Source: Betaproteobacteria bacterium (GTDB lineage Bacteria > Pseudomonadota > Gammaproteobacteria > Burkholderiales > Burkholderiaceae_D). From it: 51,421 nucleotides of DNA. Positions within the stretch are counted from its first letter, which is position 1. Each line of letters begins with the position of its first letter. Location of the stretch: NCBI GenBank assembly GCA_025356395.1, contig JANXTA010000057.1:1-51421 (forward strand). The letters are read 5' to 3'. Positions 1 through 7,734 of this stretch are shown piece after piece. A program made the position numbers and the translations under genes. Below the pieces are notes generated by a model. That model saw only the letters and a list, made by a program, of their open reading frames with translations. It had not been told where the DNA came from and did no database searches.

Positions 1-862
1 TGTTCTCCGGCGACTCGTGCGCCGCGGAGTAGTGGTGCGTCGTGATGACGCCCACCGCGCTGCTGCCGAGCGCGTCGATCACGCCGTCGTCGGTCATGTC
101 GCCCGTGGCGATCAGCTTGATGCCGGCCGCCGCCAGGCCGCGCTCGGCATAGGCCTTCATGAAGCCAACCGCCGACTCGCCGGCCGGCACGAACACGAAC
201 ACGGCATCGGGCTTGGTGTCCTTGATACGCTGGACGAAGGGGCCGTAGTCGGGGTTGGTCAGCGGCATGCGGACCTCGCCGACGATCTGGCCGCCCTGCG
301 CCGTGAAGCTCTTCTTGAACGCGCCTTCCGCATCGAAGCCGGGGCCGTAGTCCGCGACCGCGGTGTAGACCTTGCGGATGCCGTTCTTGAACGCCCAGTC
401 GCCGAGCGGCGCGGTGACCTGCGGCAACGTCATCGACACGCGCGTCAGGTACGGCGACTTGGTCGTGATGATCGAGGTCGCTGCGTTCATGATGATCGTG
501 GGCTTCTTCGCCTCGGTCGAGATCGGGGCAACGGCCAGCGCGTTCGGCGTCAGGCCGAAGCCCGCGATGAAGTCGACGTTGTCCTTGACCACCAGTTCCT
601 GGGCCAGCCGCTTCGAGACATCTGGCGCGGGACCGCCGACGTCCTTGATGATCAGCTCGATCTTCTTGCCGGCGACGGTGTCGCCGTGTTCCTTCATGTA
701 GGCCTTGGCGCCGGTCGTCATCTGCTGGCCGAAGTCGGCGAACGCGCCGGTCATCTCGGCGATGATGCCGACCTTGATGGTGTCGGCCGCGAAGGCGTGG
801 AACGGCAACGCCGTCACTAGAGCGGCGGCGATCAGCGCGGTACGTCGTTGGAATCGAATCAT
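1..862 (-). CDS. ABC transporter substrate-binding protein, LivK type (3' part missing)
   Basis: Periplasmic type I binding protein of a branched-chain amino acid or aromatic-compound ABC importer. Read on the minus strand from ATG 862-860, it starts with a signal peptide (MIRFQRRT, a hydrophobic stretch, then ...FHAFA|ADTIKVG) followed by the family start GIIAEMTGAFADFGQQM. The frame stays open to the window edge, about 287 residues, so the C-terminal quarter or so is missing. A GGAG-type ribosome site lies just upstream of the ATG (AGAGGAGACCTCG). It lies 98 nt downstream of pcaG on the same strand, so it may bring an aromatic substrate into the pathway encoded beside it; that is inferred from position only. 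No permease or ATPase gene is visible, and they may lie outside the window. The family call is firm; the ligand is unknown. Confidence 0.9.
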   Translation of the reverse strand, partial: MIRFQRRTALIAAALVTALPFHAFAADTIKVGIIAEMTGAFADFGQQMTTGAKAYMKEHGDTVAGKKIELIIKDVGGPAPDVSKRLAQELVVKDNVDFIAGFGLTPNALAVAPISTEAKKPTIIMNAATSIITTKSPYLTRVSMTLPQVTAPLGDWAFKNGIRKVYTAVADYGPGFDAEGAFKKSFTAQGGQIVGEVRMPLTNPDYGPFVQRIKDTKPDAVFVFVPAGESAVGFMKAYAERGLAAAGIKLIATGDMTDDGVIDALGSSAVGVITTHHYSAAHESPEN

Positions 863-960
863 CGAGGTCTCCTCTGGAATTGTTCGTGGTACTCGTCGAA
901 GCCGGCGCCACAGTACAAGCGCGACTCGGCGCGTGACATAGGCGCTGCTACCGATACGGC

Positions 961-1545
961 TCAAATCGCGAAGAACACCGTCTCGCTCTCGGGCGCGCCC
1001 TGCAGCGTCAGCGTCCAGCGATAACCAAGCGGTGCTTCGAGCCTCGCCACGAGTGTCTCGCGGCGCGCCTCGGGCACGGCCCGCAGCACGAAGTCCTCGG
1101 CATTCGCTGCGGCCTCGTCGGCGAAGTACAGGCGCGTCGACAGGTGCTTCAGGAGGCCACGCGCGAAGAACGCGACGATCAGGTGGGGCGCCTGCAACGA
1201 GCCGTCGGGCGCGGGCACGCGGCCTGGCTTGACGGTCGTGAAGCGGAAGCGACCTTCGTGCTCGGTCGGCAGCCGACCGAAGCCGGATGCGGAGCGCGCC
1301 GACTCGGCCAGCCCCGAACGCAGGTCGTGCGGATGCGCGTAGTGGCCTGCCGCATCGGCCTGCCAGATCTCGATCATGCCGTCGGCCAGCGGTTTGCCGT
1401 CGCCATCGATCACCTGCCCCTCGACCGTGATGCGGTCCGGCTGGTCGGTGCGTCCGTCGAACTCGATGTCCGCGCAGTTGCGCGGCGCGAGTCCGATATG
1501 CAGATAGGGTCCGACGGTCTGCGAGGTGGTCGTGTGCAGCGTCAT
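961..1545 (-). CDS. pcaG: protocatechuate 3,4-dioxygenase alpha subunit
   Basis: Alpha chain of the cytoplasmic non-haem Fe(III) dioxygenase that cleaves protocatechuate to 3-carboxy-cis,cis-muconate. The chosen start (MTLHTTTSQTVGPYLHIGL) gives 194 residues, close to the usual 200 or so. Its ATG overlaps the pcaH stop by one base (TGATG), the usual translational coupling of these subunits. The beta-sandwich core is recognisable: IEIWQADAAGHYAHP, then FRFTTVKPGR with a short loop, then APHLIVAFFARGLLKHLSTR. As expected for the alpha chain it lacks the full iron ligand set, which the beta chain supplies. An upstream ATG at 1815 in the same frame would run into pcaH and is rejected. Confidence 0.96.
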   Translation of the reverse strand: MTLHTTTSQTVGPYLHIGLAPRNCADIEFDGRTDQPDRITVEGQVIDGDGKPLADGMIEIWQADAAGHYAHPHDLRSGLAESARSASGFGRLPTEHEGRFRFTTVKPGRVPAPDGSLQAPHLIVAFFARGLLKHLSTRLYFADEAAANAEDFVLRAVPEARRETLVARLEAPLGYRWTLTLQGAPESETVFFAI

Positions 1546-2258
1546 CAGGCTTCCATCGGCGTCTGGTCGCGACCGCGCAGCACGATGTCGAAGCGATACC
1601 CGAGTGCGTGCTCCTCTTCGGTGGAGTCCCAGTCGAAGGCTGCGACGAGGCGTTCGCGCGCGTCCCGATCGGCCGTGCTGTTGAAGATCGGATCGAAGGC
1701 CATCAATGGATCGCCGGGGAAATACATCTGCGTCACGAGCCGCTGCGCATACGCATTCCCGAACAGCGAGAAATGGATGTGCGCGGGCCGCCACGCGTTG
1801 CGATGATTGCGCCACGGATACGCACCCGGCCGGATCGTCGTGAAGCGATAGCGACCTTCGTCGTCGGTGACGGTCGCACCGAGTCCGCTGAAGTGCGGGT
1901 CGAGCGGCGCGTCGTGCTGGTCGCCCGCGTGCACGTAGCGACCCGCCGCGTTGGCCTGCCAGATCTCGACCAGTGCATCGCGGATCGGCTTGCCGTCCTC
2001 GTCGAGCAGGCGACCGCCGACGATGATCCGTTCGCCCACCGCGGCACCGCCTCCAAACTGCGTCATGTCCTGATCGGCGGCTCGCAGCGCGGCCTTGCCG
2101 AAGCGCGGACCGGTGATCTCGGACAACGTGTGCGGCATCCCGATCAAGGGCTGCGACGGTGCGCGCTTGCGGGTCGAGCCGTAGGCATCGACCGCATGGG
2201 GCGGCTGCGTGTCGGGCGCATATGGCCGATAACCGACCGGCGTCGCGATCGCGCTCAT
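1545..2258 (-). CDS. pcaH: protocatechuate 3,4-dioxygenase beta subunit
   Basis: Iron-binding beta chain of protocatechuate 3,4-dioxygenase, 237 residues, a normal length. The four ligands known from the Pseudomonas enzyme fall at the same numbers here: Tyr108 (GRYVHAGD), Tyr147 (RPGAYPWR), His160 and His162 (RPAHIHFSLFG). The N-terminal region (YGSTRKRAPSQPLI) is also typical. Its ATG overlaps the pcaJ stop (ATGA, 4 nt) and its stop overlaps the pcaG start, so pcaJ-H-G should be co-translated. The enzyme performs the committed ring-cleavage step of the protocatechuate branch of the beta-ketoadipate pathway. Confidence 0.97.
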   Translation of the reverse strand: MSAIATPVGYRPYAPDTQPPHAVDAYGSTRKRAPSQPLIGMPHTLSEITGPRFGKAALRAADQDMTQFGGGAAVGERIIVGGRLLDEDGKPIRDALVEIWQANAAGRYVHAGDQHDAPLDPHFSGLGATVTDDEGRYRFTTIRPGAYPWRNHRNAWRPAHIHFSLFGNAYAQRLVTQMYFPGDPLMAFDPIFNSTADRDARERLVAAFDWDSTEEEHALGYRFDIVLRGRDQTPMEA

Positions 2259-2932
2259 GCGGATGCTCCCGGACGGACCAGGGGTAGGCCGGTCAGTCGC
2301 TCCAATTCCTCGAAGCCCAGCCCGTCGACCAGGTCGCGCGCCACGATGCCGGCGTCGGTGATGTCGAGCGTCGCGAGGTCGGTGTAGACCCGCTCGACGC
2401 AGCCAATGCCGGTGAGCGGATAGGTGCAGGTCTCGACGATCTTGCTGTGCCCGTCACGCGTCAGGTGTTCCATCATCACGAACACATGGCGCGCGCCGAT
2501 CGCGAGGTCCATCGCGCCGCCCACGGCGGGGATCGCACCGGGCGCGCCGGTGTGCCAGTTGGCAAGGTCGCCGGTCCGCGAGACCTGGAAGCCACCCAGC
2601 ACGCAGTAGTCGAGATGGCCGCCGCGCATCATCGCGAACGAGTCGGCGTGGTGGAAGTAGGCCGCGCCCGGCAGGATCGTGACCGGCTGCTTGCCGGCGT
2701 TGATGAGGTCCTCGTCCTCTTCGCCGGGTGCCGGCGCCGGGCCCATGCCGAGCAGGCCGTTCTCGCTGTGCAGGATGATCTCGCGACCGACGGGCAACGC
2801 GTTGCCGACCAGCGTCGGCAGGCCGATGCCGAGGTTGACGACCGCGCCGTCGGGGATGTCGGCCGCGACCCGCGCGGCAAGCTGCTGGCGATTGAGCTTC
2901 GTCCAGGTCGGGGAAACGTTCGTGTCGGGCAT
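2255..2932 (-). CDS. pcaJ: 3-oxoadipate CoA-transferase subunit B
   Basis: Beta subunit of the succinyl-CoA:3-oxoadipate CoA-transferase, which activates beta-ketoadipate with CoA. It has 225 residues from ATG 2932 (MPDTNVSPTWTKLNRQQLA). An earlier ATG at 3037 would overlap pcaI and is rejected. The catalytic glutamate lies in the family motif LHSENGLLGMGP, preceded by VNLGIGLPTLVGN. The glycine-rich GGAMDLAIGARHVFVMMEH segment is also typical. It begins 13 nt after the pcaI stop and overlaps pcaH by 4 nt. The product, 3-oxoadipyl-CoA, would go to a thiolase (PcaF), which is not in this window. Confidence 0.95.
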   Translation of the reverse strand: MPDTNVSPTWTKLNRQQLAARVAADIPDGAVVNLGIGLPTLVGNALPVGREIILHSENGLLGMGPAPAPGEEDEDLINAGKQPVTILPGAAYFHHADSFAMMRGGHLDYCVLGGFQVSRTGDLANWHTGAPGAIPAVGGAMDLAIGARHVFVMMEHLTRDGHSKIVETCTYPLTGIGCVERVYTDLATLDITDAGIVARDLVDGLGFEELERLTGLPLVRPGASA

Positions 2933-2945
2933 GTTCGATCTCCGG

Positions 2946-3632
2946 TCAGGCCGCGACGGCCAGTGGCAAGATCGTGATGCGCACCACGCGCTGCACGAAG
3001 ATGCCCGGCGTGACGATGATCTCGGGATCGAGCCCACCGAGTTCGACGATCTCGTCGACTTGCACGACCGAGCACTTCGCGGCCATCGCCATCGCCGGAC
3101 CGAAGTTGCGCGCGGTCTTGCGATACACCAAGTTACCCCAGCGATCCGCGACCCGCGCCTTGATCAGCGCGAAATCGGCGTGCAGCGCGGTCTCGAAGAC
3201 CATCGGCTTGCCGTGGAACACGCGCGTCTCCTTGCCTTCGGCGAGCGGCGTGCCGTAGCCGGTCGGCGTGAAGAAGCCGCCGATACCGGCACCCGCCGCA
3301 CGGATGCGCTCGGCCAGATTGCCCTGCGGCACCAGCTCGAGTTCGATGTCGCCGGCGCGATACAGCGCGTCGAAGACCTGCGAGTCGGTCTGTCGCGGGA
3401 ACGAACAGACGATCTTCTTCACACGCCGGGCCTTGAGCAGCGCCGCGAGGCCGGTCTCGCCATTGCCGGCGTTGTTGTTGACGATCGTGAGGTCGCGCGC
3501 GCCCTGCGCGATCAGCGCGTCGATCAGGTGCGATGGCATGCCGGCCGTGCCGAAGCCACCGATCATCACGGTGGCGCCGTCGGGGACGTCCTTCAGGGCT
3601 TCTGCGGCAGAGGGGACGATCTTGTCGATCAC
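2946..3632 (-). CDS. pcaI: 3-oxoadipate CoA-transferase subunit A
   Basis: Alpha subunit of the 3-oxoadipate CoA-transferase, 228 residues (family about 230). It shows the N-terminal glycine motif MIGGFGTAGMPSHLI, the NNNAGNGETGLAALL segment, and the GGFFTPTGYGTPLAEGKE loop typical of family I CoA-transferase alpha chains. It is the first gene of the leftward pcaIJHG operon. Its start lies about 94 nt downstream of a palindrome-plus-repeat operator at 3726-3766 and opposite a divergent IclR gene, the arrangement seen for pcaU-pcaI in Acinetobacter. pcaB, pcaC and pcaD, needed between ring cleavage and this step, are absent from the window. Confidence 0.95.
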   Translation of the reverse strand: MIDKIVPSAAEALKDVPDGATVMIGGFGTAGMPSHLIDALIAQGARDLTIVNNNAGNGETGLAALLKARRVKKIVCSFPRQTDSQVFDALYRAGDIELELVPQGNLAERIRAAGAGIGGFFTPTGYGTPLAEGKETRVFHGKPMVFETALHADFALIKARVADRWGNLVYRKTARNFGPAMAMAAKCSVVQVDEIVELGGLDPEIIVTPGIFVQRVVRITILPLAVAA

Positions 3633-3725
3633 GCGCGTGGTCTCCAGCGGTGGTCAAGGCCACCTCGTTCGAATCGCGTCACCGGTCCGGCGGAAGCTTG
3701 CCAGCGCATTCGGGACATGCTTAAA

Positions 3726-3766
3726 TTGTTCGCAGATCGAACAAAGATTCGATCCATGAACAAAGA
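3726..3766. promoter_or_regulatory. Predicted PcaU/PcaR-type operator (three half-sites)
   Basis: In the 246-nt spacer between pcaI and the divergent IclR gene, TTGTTCG (3726-3732) and CGAACAA (3738-3744) form a perfect inverted repeat around a 5-nt centre. The right arm extends to CGAACAAAGA (3738-3747) and recurs as TGAACAAAGA (3757-3766), 9 of 10 identical and 19 bp further on in direct orientation. A palindrome plus a third half-site one or two helical turns away is the published layout of PcaU and PobR operators in Acinetobacter. Regulation of both divergent genes is inferred. Confidence 0.7.
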
Positions 3767-3827
3767 ATAGCGACCGTCGGGAGGAGCGTCAAGCTGCGGT
3801 TTCCCTGATCGCTACCCTGGTAGAAAT

Positions 3828-3837
3828 CGTTCGAACG
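3828..3837. promoter_or_regulatory. Second short palindrome upstream of the IclR gene
   Basis: CGTTCGAACG is a perfect 10-bp palindrome lying 41 nt before the regulator's start codon. It shares the GTTCG/CGAAC core of the larger operator at 3726-3766, so it could be an autoregulatory half-operator. Short palindromes are common in GC-rich DNA, so this is weak on its own. Confidence 0.3.
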
Positions 3838-3878
3838 CACGCTGCAATGCCAGACCGTCAAACGCGACAGCACACCGA

Positions 3879-4712
3879 ATGCCTCGCAAGGCACTGACGA
3901 ACCCCGTCGCGGCAGGCCCCGTCGCCGCAACCGCACAGATGGCACCCGGCGACAGCTTCGTGCAGGCCTTCGCACGCGGCCTGCGCGTCATCCAGGCGTT
4001 CGACGGCCGCGCCCGCGAGCTGACGCTGACCGAGGTGGCCGATGCCGCCGGACTGACGCGCGCCGGGGCACGCCGCATCCTCTTGACCCTGGAACACCTC
4101 GGCTACGTGAAGCTCGACGGACGCGCCTTCAGCCTGACGGCCCGCATCCTCTCGCTCGGCTATCCCTACCTGACGTCGTTGCCGTTCTGGAACTTTGCCG
4201 AGCCGGTGATGGAAGGGCTCGTGCAGCAGTTGCACGAGAGCTGCTCCGCGGCCGTGCTGGACGGCAGCGAGATCGTCTATGTGCTGCGCATCCCGACGCA
4301 GAAGATCATGGCCATCAACCTGTCGATCGGCAGCCGACTGCCCGCGTACTGCACCTCGATGGGCCGGGTGCTGCTGGCCGGCCTCGATCCCGTCGAGGCG
4401 CACGGCGTGCTGAAGCGTTCCGCGCTGCAGGCGCTGACCTCACGCACGGAAACCCGCATCACGCGTCTCCGGGCGCTCGTCGACGACACACGCGGCAAGG
4501 GCTGGACGCTGGTCGACCAGGAACTCGAAGAGGGGCTGATCTCGATCGCGGTGCCCATCGTCGGCGCCAGCGGACGGACGATCGCCGCAATGAACATCAG
4601 CGGTCAGGCCAACCGCACGCCGGCCGCCGAGATGAAGCGTCGCTTCCTGGTGCCGCTGCAGACGGCTGCGCGGCGCATCTCGGCACTGATGACCGCGCAC
4701 GGCAAGGGTTGA
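3879..4712 (+). CDS. IclR-family regulator of the pca operon (PcaU/PcaR-like)
   Basis: Transcription factor of 277 residues with a variable N-terminus, then a winged helix-turn-helix (about residues 30-90: FARGLRVIQAFDGRARELTL ... ADAAGLTRAGARRILLTLEH) and the IclR effector-binding domain (about 105-270: YCTSMGRVLLAGLDP, GWTLVDQELEEGLISIAVP). The 'GL.VI.aFd' and 'YCTSMGRVLLA' blocks are typical of the PcaU/PcaR/PobR subgroup that senses beta-ketoadipate or protocatechuate. It is divergent from pcaIJHG and shares its promoter region, so it most likely activates that operon with one of the pathway intermediates. PcaU and PcaR cannot be told apart by sequence alone, so no symbol is given. Confidence 0.9.
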   Translation: MPRKALTNPVAAGPVAATAQMAPGDSFVQAFARGLRVIQAFDGRARELTLTEVADAAGLTRAGARRILLTLEHLGYVKLDGRAFSLTARILSLGYPYLTSLPFWNFAEPVMEGLVQQLHESCSAAVLDGSEIVYVLRIPTQKIMAINLSIGSRLPAYCTSMGRVLLAGLDPVEAHGVLKRSALQALTSRTETRITRLRALVDDTRGKGWTLVDQELEEGLISIAVPIVGASGRTIAAMNISGQANRTPAAEMKRRFLVPLQTAARRISALMTAHGKG

Positions 4713-4809
4713 ACGCGGCGTCCATCGCGCGCAAGCGATGGCTCGCGGAAGTCGGGCGCCACGCGGTCACAATGCGCGTCTCCGTCACTCCGCCATCGGC
4801 ACCCATCGC

Positions 4810-5475
4810 ATGAAGATCAGGACACTCCGTCGCTTCTATATCGCGCGTCCGCGCCTGGTCTACGCCTTCGTGCTCGGCGTCGTCGCGGCCCTCGCGTTGC
4901 CGATGCCCGAAGGCGACGGGCTCACGCACACGCTGGTGGGCTGGAACGTGGCGACGTGGTTCTATCTCGCGGTGATCTGGATCATGATGATCCGCGCCGA
5001 CGAGGAAGACGTGCGGGACTTCGCCGCGCGCCAGGACGAGAGCGCGTATGTGGTGCTCTCCGCGGTCTCGCTGGCCGCCGTGATGAGCCTGGCCGCGATC
5101 GTGCTCGAACTTGCGACCGCCAAGGCCGGTGCGATCCATCATCCCTTCCACATCGCGCTGACCGCGGCGACGGTGATCGGTTCGTGGTTTCTCATCCCCA
5201 CCGTCTTCGGGCTTCACTACGCGCATTTCTATTACCTCACCGACACGGTGAAGGCGCCGCCACTGATCTTTCCCGAGAAAGGCCTGAAACCCGACTACTG
5301 GGACTTCATGTACTTCTCGTTCACGATCGCGGTGGCCTCGCAGACGGCCGAGATCGCGCCGGGTAACCGATCGATGCGCAAGGCCGTGCTGGCGCAGGCC
5401 GTGCTGTCGTTCTTCTTCAACGCCAGCATCCTGGCGTTGTCGATCAACATCGGGGCGAGCCTGGTCGCGAGCTGA
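4810..5475 (+). CDS. DUF1345 family inner-membrane protein
   Basis: Integral membrane protein of 221 residues with five likely membrane helices: VYAFVLGVVAALALP, WFYLAVIWIMMI, YVVLSAVSLAAVMSLAAIV, IALTAATVIGSWFLIPTVF, and the C-terminal AVLAQAVLSFFFNASILALS. The conserved block PDYWDFMYFSFTIAVASQTA followed by the C-terminal helix identifies DUF1345. The start chosen is ATG 4810 (MKIRTLRRFYIARPRL); an upstream ATG at 4738 adds an Arg/His-rich, non-conserved leader. Function is unknown. It is convergent with the EIIA gene, with only 17 nt between stops. Confidence 0.88.
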   Translation: MKIRTLRRFYIARPRLVYAFVLGVVAALALPMPEGDGLTHTLVGWNVATWFYLAVIWIMMIRADEEDVRDFAARQDESAYVVLSAVSLAAVMSLAAIVLELATAKAGAIHHPFHIALTAATVIGSWFLIPTVFGLHYAHFYYLTDTVKAPPLIFPEKGLKPDYWDFMYFSFTIAVASQTAEIAPGNRSMRKAVLAQAVLSFFFNASILALSINIGASLVAS

Positions 5476-5492
5476 AGCGATCCAGCGGATAG

Positions 5493-6062
5493 CTAGGGGA
5501 ACACCCGCCCCGCATGCGCACCTTGAAGCAAGGTCGCGATGCCCTCGGCGAACGCTGATTGCGCAGCGGGAGTGTCGGTCGCGGCACCGATCCGTTTCCT
5601 GAAAGTGCGTTGCGAGAACAGCTCGGCGATCAGCGACAGCATGCGCAGATGATCGACATCCGCACCGTCCCTCGGCACGACGATCACGAGCAGGTAAGAC
5701 ACGGGCAGACCATCGGTCGCGCCGAACGCGATCGGACGACGCAGGCGGACGAACGCGGTCACTGGTCGTTCGATGCCCGGCAGGCGCGCATGCGGTATCG
5801 CGAAGCCCGCACCCAGCGCGGTGGACGCCGCCTGCTCGCGGCGCCGCAGCGCATCGAAGATCAGCGCCGGGTCGATGCCGTGCGCCGGTCCGATCGCATC
5901 CGCCGCGCTCCGCAACGCGTCGTCGACCGTGCGCGGATCGGCATCGACGAGGACGAGTTGCGGTTGCAGCCAGCCTGCGACGCGCGCGAGGTCGGCTGCG
6001 ACCGCCTCGTGCTGGTCGCGATCCGCCAGCTTGCGCTGGATGGCGGTGAAATGAAGCTTCAT
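5493..6062 (-). CDS. PTS EIIA type-2 domain protein (PtsN-like)
   Basis: Stand-alone phosphocarrier domain of 189 residues. The PTS EIIA type-2 fold spans about residues 40-185, with the phospho-accepting His91 in GAGFAIPHARLPGIERP, then LVIVVPRDGADVDHLRMLSLIAELF and the final helices. This matches PtsN (EIIA-Ntr) and fructose-type EIIA. It has an N-terminal extension of about 40 residues (MKLHFTAIQRKLADRDQHEA) that I do not recognise. No EIIBC, rpoN or hpf gene lies near, so it is probably a second, regulatory EIIA rather than the canonical ptsN. It is preceded on the same strand, after 10 nt, by a 101-residue gene of unknown function. Confidence 0.85.
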   Translation of the reverse strand: MKLHFTAIQRKLADRDQHEAVAADLARVAGWLQPQLVLVDADPRTVDDALRSAADAIGPAHGIDPALIFDALRRREQAASTALGAGFAIPHARLPGIERPVTAFVRLRRPIAFGATDGLPVSYLLVIVVPRDGADVDHLRMLSLIAELFSQRTFRKRIGAATDTPAAQSAFAEGIATLLQGAHAGRVFP

Positions 6063-6072
6063 CGCGAGAGCT

Positions 6073-6378
6073 TCATAGCGCGTGGCCCGCGTAGCGCGCG
6101 AGCATCTCGGCCGAACCGGCCGTCGACGAGGCGACGAGCGTGGTCGTCGCCAGCGTATTTCGGCCGAGACCCAGCGCAAGCCCTATCAACGCACTGTCCA
6201 CGGCCACGCCCACCGCTCCTTCCTGGTCGCTTAGGTAGATGCGGATCGCCTCCGCACTCATCGTCGTCGCGGGGAAGCAGGCGTCGCTGATGCGACACCC
6301 CTGCGCCATGGTCACGATCGCGAGGGAATCCTGCCGATACGCAATGCCGATAAAGCGACCTGCACCCAAATTCTTCAT
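6073..6378 (-). CDS. Hypothetical protein upstream of EIIA
   Basis: A 101-residue protein starting MKNLGAGRFIGIAYRQDSLA. No signal peptide, membrane helix or cysteine motif is evident. The alternation of short beta strands (FIGIAYR, SLAIVTM, AVGVAVDSALIGLAL) hints at a small alpha/beta fold, but I cannot assign a family. It ends 10 nt before the EIIA start on the same strand, so the two are probably co-transcribed and may interact. The ATG at 6378 is preferred over the longer reading from 6462, whose extra leader is Arg-rich and unlike a conserved protein. Reality as a gene is likely but unproven. Confidence 0.6.
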   Translation of the reverse strand: MKNLGAGRFIGIAYRQDSLAIVTMAQGCRISDACFPATTMSAEAIRIYLSDQEGAVGVAVDSALIGLALGLGRNTLATTTLVASSTAGSAEMLARYAGHAL

Positions 6379-6646
6379 GACGATCCGTCGGTTCTCGCGT
6401 GGTCGACTCCGGGCAATGCCTGGCACGGAGCGCTCGTGCAACGTTAAGCGAAGCCGTCTCAAGGTCGTGTTTCGAGTCGAGCGAGCGGCATCAAGAAAGT
6501 GTCAGCGAAAGCTTCAGGCCGTCTTGACGGCGCCCCTCTCGATCTCAACACCATCTTGACGCCACGGGGGCCACGCTTTTACGCAATCGAACCGTGATAC
6601 GCACGCGCTCGCCGAAGCCAGGCGAGGCGGCGCGCATTCACCCCTC
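6379..6646. other. Intergenic region upstream of the EIIA pair
   Basis: No convincing gene. It contains two similar TTGACG-bearing repeats 32 bp apart (gTCTTGACGgC at 6521 and aTCTTGACGcC at 6553). Either could supply a -35 element toward the right, but a good -10 is not visible. Confidence 0.4.
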
Positions 6647-6877
6647 ATGACCTGGTTACCGATGCTGGCCCTGCTCGGCGGAGGCAGACTCCTGCTCTCG
6701 GCCTTGCTCTATGCGTTGCTGCGATGGGAAGACACGGCGATGCGCTGGCTGTGTCGCAGCTCGAACGACACCCGCGACACGGCGACGAACGAGGCTTCCC
6801 TCGACGGAGGCGACATCGTCACGCAGGACCGGACGATCGAGCGATCGGTCCGGTCGCGCTGGATGCGGGCGCGCTAA
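6647..6877 (+). CDS. Possible small membrane protein
   Basis: A 76-residue open frame with one N-terminal hydrophobic helix (MLALLGGGRLLLSALLYALL) followed by a charged, Arg-rich tail. No ribosome-binding site is clear before its ATG, and its last four bases overlap the convergent ChaN gene. It fills an otherwise empty 0.5-kb gap. I do not recognise a family; it may be spurious. Confidence 0.3.
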   Translation: MTWLPMLALLGGGRLLLSALLYALLRWEDTAMRWLCRSSNDTRDTATNEASLDGGDIVTQDRTIERSVRSRWMRAR

Positions 6878-7734
6878 CGGGACCGGGGCACCCGCATCGC
6901 CTCGCAGGGATCGGGCCTCTGCTGCGCCGGCGTCAGGATCGCCACGTCGAAGGCCGCTGTGTTCGGGTCGTCCGCCTCGAGCAGGCCGATGGCCACGCTG
7001 TGCGCGCGCGTCGTCGCCGGCAGCCATCGCGGCACGCCGATATCCATGCGGACGTGACCGTTGCCGGCCAGCAGAACAGCGCCTTCCGGATAGGCCTCGA
7101 TCTCGCGTGCCATGAACTGATCGCGGGCCACCTGCGCGTCGGACATCTTCGCGGCCAGGGTCGCATCGATCATGCCGCAGTGGCCCTCGACGATCGCCTC
7201 CGACTGCGGCGCGCGGATATCCGACGGCACGCTCGCATCGAAGCCTTGCGAGCCGAGACCGTCCTGCACGATCCGGCGCGTGTCGGCGCGCGAGACATTG
7301 ACGGCGACGACCTTCAACCGATAGATGATCGCCAGCGAGAGATAGGGCCGGTACAGCGGCCACGACCAGCCCCGCATCGCGGGGTCACCCGTGGTCGCGG
7401 CCGCGATCACGTCGTCGGGCGTGATGCCGGGCCGCACCAGGACGCGGTCGAGGTCATCCTGGCGCTCGCGGTCGAACTGTTCCATCAGCAACGCGGGACG
7501 CGCACCGGTCTCGAGCAATGCACGCAATGCCTCCGCGCGCAGGCGATGCTGTTCGGCGTTGTCGTGCACCTCGCCGATCAGCACGATGGGCTGCGAACGC
7601 ACCGCCTGGTCCAGCCGGTACGACGACGAAGGCCGATCGGCGAGGTGCGCGCACCCACCGACGACGAGACCCGCGATGGCCCCAAGGAGAATGCGATAGT
7701 GCGTCCACCTCACCCACCGGAAATCGCTACCCAT
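6874..7734 (-). CDS. ChaN-family (DUF399) haem-binding-like lipoprotein
   Basis: A 286-residue lipoprotein. The N-terminus has a hydrophobic segment ending in a lipobox (LVVGGCAH). The ChaN/Tiki-like domain follows, with the opening motif IVLIGEVHDNAEQHRLR, the substrate-face motif LLMEQFDRERQDDLD and the closing motif LLAGNGHVRMDIGVPRWL. ChaN of Campylobacter binds haem, and relatives resemble EreA/TIKI metallohydrolases. The role here is not set by its neighbours. The ATG (7734-7732) overlaps the ATG of the divergent glutathione transferase on the other strand. An internal GTG at codon 8 could be the true start and would relieve the overlap. Confidence 0.85.
   Translation of the reverse strand: MGSDFRWVRWTHYRILLGAIAGLVVGGCAHLADRPSSSYRLDQAVRSQPIVLIGEVHDNAEQHRLRAEALRALLETGARPALLMEQFDRERQDDLDRVLVRPGITPDDVIAAATTGDPAMRGWSWPLYRPYLSLAIIYRLKVVAVNVSRADTRRIVQDGLGSQGFDASVPSDIRAPQSEAIVEGHCGMIDATLAAKMSDAQVARDQFMAREIEAYPEGAVLLAGNGHVRMDIGVPRWLPATTRAHSVAIGLLEADDPNTAAFDVAILTPAQQRPDPCEAMRVPRSR

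Noticed and set aside
961..1815. A 284-codon version of PcaG starting at 1815
   Set aside because: The first 90 codons overlap pcaH in another frame and are not PcaG-like; the family start is MTLHTTTSQTVGPYL.
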